From positions 1-9,671 of the forward strand of contig DATMTS010000081.1 of assembly GCA_035564555.1 (NCBI GenBank): a stretch of 9,671 bases of DNA. The letters are read 5' to 3'. The translations under genes were made by a program, and so were the position numbers. The stretch comes from DATMTS01 sp035564555 (GTDB lineage Bacteria; Actinomycetota; Actinomycetes; Actinomycetales; Microbacteriaceae). Below the pieces are notes generated by a model that had not been told where the DNA came from, ran no database searches, and worked only from the letters and a program-made list of their open reading frames with translations. This document shows, piece after piece, positions 6,023 to 9,671 of the stretch (position 1 is its first letter; the number at the start of each line of letters is the position of its first letter).

Positions 6023-7325
6023 CAGTTGGAATGACTCCTTCAGATGTGACGGCTTCAGCTGTGACGGCTTCGGCTCTGCCGCGACGCAGCAGCAGCGGCG
6101 CGGCCACGCCGTGCAGCAGCACGCTCCCGACAACCGTAACCACGGTCAGCAGCAACACGAGGTTGCCCTCATCGTCTGGCAGGGCGTTGTATGCGAGCAG
6201 GCCGAACACGATCGTGGCCGTGCCACGTGGGCCGAGGGATCCGATCAGCAGGCGGTCCCGCCTGCCAACCGACTTGCCCAACAGCGACAGGTAAACGGGG
6301 ACGATCCTCAGCACCGTCAGGGCCAGGATTGCAACCACCAGCACACGCCAATCGAACCCGATGGTGAACGCGAGCAGTGCAGCACCACCAAGCATGAACC
6401 AGACAATGCTCGTGGTCAGCACGCCCATCTCTTCTACGAGCTGAAGTTCTGAATGCGGAATCGTCCGCTCCTGCATGCCCCGGGTGCGGGCGATTCGGTA
6501 CATGAGTCCTGCCACGAAGGCCGCAACGAACCCGTTTGCATTGAGAACCGGGATGGTTGCGACACCATAACTGGTGAGCGGAAGCAGAAGCATCACGAAC
6601 CGGGCGCCTGCGTCACCGGTAAAGCCGCGACGGTGCAGGATGCGCACGGCCATCCCCACCAGGCCGCCGAGCACAACTCCGACAATGATCGCGATAACGG
6701 ATGCCGGTATCGCGTTCAGAAACGCGTCCGTCGTTTCGTGCAGATGCTCCGTGACAATCGCATCTTCGTTATCGTTCGGTTTGGCATGCAGCACCGTCGT
6801 GAGCGCGACCGCCATCGGCAGTGCCATGCCGAAAAGCGGTGAGATCAACCCGTCGTTATATCCGCTCTCGACGTTGAGGATCTGTCTCACCCTGGACGGG
6901 ATGTGGTCGAGTCGCAGGATCCGCGCGGCAGGGGCGAAATCCGTCGGCATGATCACACACGCGATCACCACGATCAGCAAGAATGCATCGGGGATAAGCA
7001 CGGCAGTTGCCACCGCGGCCAGAATCAACGACAACGGCAGCGCGATGAGCACCAGACGCAATGTCACCTTCGGGTCGCGGCCCAGAATTCCGCCCTGCAC
7101 GTCCGTCGCATCGACAAACAAGACGATGGCCAAAATGACCTCGACGACCTTCTCGCTCGACGGCGAGTCGATCACGGCAGCGTAAGCGGGAATGTTCCAC
7201 ACGGTCGTCGCTGCACCGAGCACGACGAGAATGGCCGGGCCAGCGACTCCCCAGCGTTCGAACCGATGAGAGACCAGCGACCACAGCAGCACCGCCGCCA
7301 ACCCGATCAGCATCAACGCGGGCAT
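6015..7325 (-). CDS. CPA1-type cation:proton antiporter
   Basis: 436-residue membrane protein with about 12 hydrophobic segments and the CPA1/NhaP core. IMPTDFAPAARIL (residues 125-137) corresponds to the unwound TM4 region, with Asp129. VESGYNDGLISPL (152-164) carries the Asn157-Asp158 pair that binds the cation in TM5. GSLGPRGTATIVFGLLA, late in the protein, is the conserved Gly/Arg/Gly segment seen in this family. It should exchange Na+ (or K+/Li+) for H+ in the cytoplasmic membrane, serving pH and salt homeostasis. ATG 7325 is chosen over ATG 7388 because GGGGGAG (7338-7332) stands six bases before it and the membrane domain begins there. The hydrophilic C-tail is very short, with a 5-residue duplicated motif (AEAVT AEAVT). 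It overlaps the SRPBCC start by eight bases. Confidence 0.93.
   Translation of the reverse strand: MPALMLIGLAAVLLWSLVSHRFERWGVAGPAILVVLGAATTVWNIPAYAAVIDSPSSEKVVEVILAIVLFVDATDVQGGILGRDPKVTLRLVLIALPLSLILAAVATAVLIPDAFLLIVVIACVIMPTDFAPAARILRLDHIPSRVRQILNVESGYNDGLISPLFGMALPMAVALTTVLHAKPNDNEDAIVTEHLHETTDAFLNAIPASVIAIIVGVVLGGLVGMAVRILHRRGFTGDAGARFVMLLLPLTSYGVATIPVLNANGFVAAFVAGLMYRIARTRGMQERTIPHSELQLVEEMGVLTTSIVWFMLGGAALLAFTIGFDWRVLVVAILALTVLRIVPVYLSLLGKSVGRRDRLLIGSLGPRGTATIVFGLLAYNALPDDEGNLVLLLTVVTVVGSVLLHGVAAPLLLRRGRAEAVTAEAVTSEGVIPTDE
6046..6075. repeat. 15-bp tandem duplication in the antiporter tail
   Basis: Two adjacent copies of GTGACGGCTTCAGCT (6046-6060 and 6061-6075) differ at one base. 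In the antiporter frame they duplicate the pentapeptide AEAVT near the C-terminus, so the frame is kept. It is probably a recent slippage event in a tolerant tail. Confidence 0.8.
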
Positions 7326-7416
7326 GCGCCACTCCCCCTTCGGTACCGAGACAAACACTACCGGCGCCAGGGGCCGGCCGCGCGTCACGGTGCCTTTCGG
7401 AATTCAGTCGTGGCTG

Positions 7417-7457
7417 CGCGCCAGGGAGGACAGCGAATTGCTGTCCTCCCCAGCGCG
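7417..7457 (-). terminator. Strong hairpin between csbD-like gene and antiporter gene
   Basis: GGGAGGACAGC (7424-7434) and GCTGTCCTCCC (7440-7450) form a perfect 11-bp stem with a 5-base loop. Five more pairs (7417-7421 with 7453-7457) can extend it across a 2x2 internal loop. It lies 35 bases beyond the CsbD stop on the minus strand. No T tract follows on either strand, so it may be a U-less terminator as used by actinobacteria, an attenuator, or an mRNA-stabilising end. Confidence 0.55.
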
Positions 7458-7491
7458 ACACACGCACCCGGAGCCGAATACGCGGGCGGAT

Positions 7492-7668
7492 CTAGTGATC
7501 CGTGAATGCGTCCTTGATCTTCTCGCCGGCCTGCTTCACATCGGCCTTGGTCTGGTCGCCCTTGCCTTCGGCCTCGAGGCGCTCGTCGCCGGTGGCCTTG
7601 CCTGCGGCCTCCTTCGCGTCGCCTCCGAGCTTCTCGCCCGCGTTCTCGATCTTGTCGTCGAGTCCCAT
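7492..7668 (-). CDS. CsbD-family general stress protein
   Basis: 58-residue, highly charged protein starting MGLDDKIENAGEKLGGDAKE and containing the CsbD-like run KATGDERLEAEGKGDQ (about residues 24-39), then KADVKQAGEKIKDAF. It is rich in Lys, Glu, Ala and Gly with no aromatic core beyond Phe55 and should be a soluble, largely helical or disordered cytosolic protein. The family is induced by general stress in many bacteria (SigB in Bacillus), but its molecular task is not established. A ribosome site GGGG (7678-7675) stands six bases before ATG 7668. It is divergent from treY across 137 bases and upstream of the antiporter gene on the same strand, with the 7417-7457 hairpin between them. Confidence 0.93.
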   Translation of the reverse strand: MGLDDKIENAGEKLGGDAKEAAGKATGDERLEAEGKGDQTKADVKQAGEKIKDAFTDH

Positions 7669-7728
7669 TGAGGTCCCCTTTCCTTGCTCCGGTTCGACAA
7701 CGACGGTCCCACCCGTCCGGTCGAACGT

Positions 7729-7758
7729 CTACCCCCGACGGATCGCCTGAGAAATCAA
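7729..7758 (-). promoter_or_regulatory. Candidate stress-sigma promoter of the CsbD gene
   Basis: On the minus strand GATTT (7756-7752) and GGGTAG (7734-7729) are 17 bases apart, about 60 bases before the start codon. This resembles the GTTT...GGGTAT pattern of SigF/SigB-type stress sigma factors. The -35 box is imperfect. The match is suggestive because CsbD genes are classic members of such regulons. Confidence 0.35.
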
Positions 7759-7805
7759 GCCGGGATACGCGGAATCGAGACACGGATCGGCGACCTGGAG
7801 TATCC

Positions 7806-9671
7806 GTGACGAATTTCAAGCCCTACACGAGCACTGCATTCCTCCCGCAGAATGAACCGGTGAGCACCTACCGTCTGCAGATCAGCCCGTCCTTCACCCT
7901 GCGAGACGCGACGCAGGTGCTCGATCACATTCAGCGACTCGGTGCGGACTGGGTCTATCTGTCACCGCTGCTCGAGGCCGAACCCGGTTCGATGCACGGG
8001 TACGACGTGGTCGACCACAGCCGCGTCGACGCCTCCCGGGGCGGCCCGGAAGCCCTGCACGACTTCTCCGAGGCGGCCCATCGCCGGGGACTGAAGGTGC
8101 TGGTCGACATCGTCCCCAACCACATGGGCGTGGCAACCCCCGCCGTGAACGCCTGGTGGTGGGATGTGCTCACGCACGGAGAGGACTCCCGCTACGCGTC
8201 CCACTTCGACATCGACTGGGAGTTCGGGCGCGGGCGCCTGCGCCTGCCGATCCTGGGCGACGGACTGGACGAGGAGGACGCCCTGCGCATCGAGGCCGGC
8301 GAGCTCCGCTATTACGATCACCGCTTCCCGATCGCCCCCGGCACCGACGGCGGCACCCCGCGCGAGGTGCACGCCCGGCAGCACTACGAGCTCATGTCGT
8401 GGCGCCGCGCGGACGCCGAGCTGAACTACCGCCGCTTCTTCGCCGTCACCACCCTCGCCGGACTCCGCGTCGAGGACCAGCAGGTCTTCGACGAAACCCA
8501 CCGCGAGATCGGGCGGTGGCTGCGCGAGGGCCTGGTGGATGGGCTCCGCGTCGACCATCCGGACGGCTTGCGGGATCCCGGCGGTTACCTCGACCGCCTC
8601 CGGGCTCTCGCCGGGCGCGCGCCGATCTGGGTGGAGAAGATCCTCGAGGGCGACGAGCGGATGCCGGCCTGGCCGGTGCAGGGCACGACCGGGTACGACG
8701 CCCTGGGGATCGTCGACCGCGTCTTCGTCGACCCGTCCGGCGAGGGACCGCTGACGGAGCTGGCCGCCGAGGTGGATGTGCGCGCCGAGAACCAGGACTG
8801 GGCCGAGCTGGTGCACCGCCGCAAGCGCGTCGTGGCCGACGGCATCCTGCGCTCGGAGGTGCTCCGCGTGGTGCGGGAGCTGGGTGACGCGGACGCCGAC
8901 GACGACGCGGACGGCAGCGATCCCGGGCGCACGGCCGACGCCGTCGCCGAGCTGGCCGCCTGGTTCCCCGTCTACCGCAGCTACCTCCCCTTCGGCGCCG
9001 GTCACCTGGACGAGGCACTGGAGGCCGCCCGTGACTCCCGTCCGGACCTCGCCGCAGAGTTCGACGACATCGCCGGCCGCCTCGGCCCCCGGTTCGAGCA
9101 GACCACCGGCGCGATCATGGCGAAGGGGGTCGAGGACAACGCCTTCTACCGCTTCACCCGCCTGGTCTCGCTGACCGAGGTGGGCGGCGATCCCTCCGAG
9201 TTCGCCGTCTCTCCGGAGGAGTTCCACCGCCGGCAGGCCGACCGCCAGCGACGTCTTCCCGAGTCGATGACCGTCCTCTCCACCCACGACACCAAGCGCG
9301 GCGAGGACACGCGGGCGCGCATCCAGGTGCTCGCCGAGCTGCCGGGACGCTGGGAGCGGTTCCTGCGGATCGTGCGCGACCGTGTCGGCTTCGGCGACGG
9401 GTCGCTCGAGAGCCTGCTGTGGCAGTCGGTCCTCGGCGCATGGCCGGCGTCTCGCGAGCGCCTCCAGGCCTACGCGCTCAAGGCCGCGCGCGAGGCCGGC
9501 GCCTCGACGAGCTGGACCGATCCCGACGAAGAGTTCGAGGCGGCCATGGCCGCGGCGATCGATGCGGCTTTCGACGATGTGCGCGTCCGCGCGGAGGTGG
9601 AGGCGCTGGCGGCCGTGATCGAGGCGCCGGGCGCGAGCAACGGCCTCGGCGCCAAGCTGCTGCAGCTCATG
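7806..9671 (+). CDS. treY: Malto-oligosyltrehalose synthase (TreY), 3' end beyond window
   Basis: 622 codons, open to the right edge; the family is usually 700-800 residues, so the C-terminal part is missing. TreY is a GH13 enzyme that turns the reducing-end alpha-1,4 link of a maltodextrin into an alpha,alpha-1,1 link; TreZ then releases trehalose. Seen: STYRLQIS (residues 20-27), WVYLSPLLEAEPGSMHGYDV, region I VDIVPNHMG (Asp101, His106), region II GLRVDHPDGL (nucleophile Asp250), region III WVEKIL (acid/base Glu277), and region IV STHDTKRGEDTRAR (His494, Asp495). MAKGVEDNAFYR is a further TreY signature. The GTG at 7806 is preceded by GGAG (7797-7800) at five bases; the in-frame GTG at 7860 has no such site. 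No treX/glgX lies upstream, so treZ may follow to the right. The first 65 or so codons are less GC-biased than the rest. Confidence 0.96.
   Translation, partial: MTNFKPYTSTAFLPQNEPVSTYRLQISPSFTLRDATQVLDHIQRLGADWVYLSPLLEAEPGSMHGYDVVDHSRVDASRGGPEALHDFSEAAHRRGLKVLVDIVPNHMGVATPAVNAWWWDVLTHGEDSRYASHFDIDWEFGRGRLRLPILGDGLDEEDALRIEAGELRYYDHRFPIAPGTDGGTPREVHARQHYELMSWRRADAELNYRRFFAVTTLAGLRVEDQQVFDETHREIGRWLREGLVDGLRVDHPDGLRDPGGYLDRLRALAGRAPIWVEKILEGDERMPAWPVQGTTGYDALGIVDRVFVDPSGEGPLTELAAEVDVRAENQDWAELVHRRKRVVADGILRSEVLRVVRELGDADADDDADGSDPGRTADAVAELAAWFPVYRSYLPFGAGHLDEALEAARDSRPDLAAEFDDIAGRLGPRFEQTTGAIMAKGVEDNAFYRFTRLVSLTEVGGDPSEFAVSPEEFHRRQADRQRRLPESMTVLSTHDTKRGEDTRARIQVLAELPGRWERFLRIVRDRVGFGDGSLESLLWQSVLGAWPASRERLQAYALKAAREAGASTSWTDPDEEFEAAMAAAIDAAFDDVRVRAEVEALAAVIEAPGASNGLGAKLLQLM

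Noticed and set aside
6022..6133. Longer SRPBCC start adding a Cys-rich N-terminus (MSGACCCTAW)
   Set aside because: Those codons are the antiporter's C-terminal region read in another frame; the SRPBCC fold begins after the Met at 6022.
8156..8887. 243-residue plus-strand frame inside treY
   Set aside because: A low-complexity Arg/Pro/Gly translation in the wrong frame of treY.
7962..9287. 441-residue open frame on the minus strand across treY
   Set aside because: An antisense shadow produced by extreme GC3 bias; the plus strand has all four GH13 regions in order.
1..9671. CRISPR array, insertion sequence or transposase
   Set aside because: No regularly spaced repeats, terminal inverted repeats or transposase-like reading frames were seen on either strand.

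Overview
The window looks like a chromosomal segment of a high-GC actinobacterium, most likely Microbacteriaceae (Microbacterium or a close relative). The reasons are the GC-rich third codon positions, the frequent 'cggatgcc'-type codon runs, the CCA-encoded initiator tRNA and the family make-up (actinobacterial DapC-like aminotransferase, TreY, CsbD). Everything here is read by eye; no database search was run.

Layout, left to right. (1) 1-209: the N-terminus of a lipoprotein on the minus strand that runs off the left edge. (2) 388-1608: a class I/II PLP aminotransferase on the plus strand, converging with a Nit1/Nit2-type carbon-nitrogen hydrolase (1621-2427, minus). Aminotransferase plus omega-amidase is a known functional pairing. 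(3) 2437-3076: a badly decayed endonuclease/exonuclease/phosphatase (EEP) family gene just upstream of the hydrolase and on its strand. (4) 3196-3272: an initiator tRNA-fMet, followed by a textbook UUCG-loop terminator at 3295-3330. (5) 3382-3870: the decayed C-terminal half of a zinc-type medium-chain dehydrogenase/quinone reductase (MDR). (6) 3940-4161: an unrecognised 73-residue protein on the minus strand, divergent from an ArsB/SLC13-like membrane permease (4398-5567, plus). (7) 6015-7325 and 5585-6022: a CPA1-type cation:proton antiporter and an AHSA1/SRPBCC protein, both on the minus strand and overlapping by 8 bases. (8) 7492-7668: a 58-residue CsbD stress protein on the minus strand, separated from the antiporter by a strong hairpin. 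(9) 7806 to the right edge: the first 622 codons of malto-oligosyltrehalose synthase (treY).

The left part (aminotransferase, hydrolase, tRNA) looks like stable chromosome. The stretch around and downstream of the tRNA (about 2.4-7.5 kb) looks accessory: two pseudogenes, an orphan small protein, ion transporters and somewhat less GC-biased codons. No integrase, transposase, CRISPR array or duplicated tRNA end is visible. The right side, with a CPA1 antiporter, CsbD and trehalose synthesis, reads as an ion- and osmotic-stress neighbourhood, but co-regulation is only inferred. I see no convincing novel multi-gene system. The most unusual items are the orphan 73-aa gene beside the permease, the cluster of decayed genes around the initiator tRNA, and a codon-usage step inside treY.
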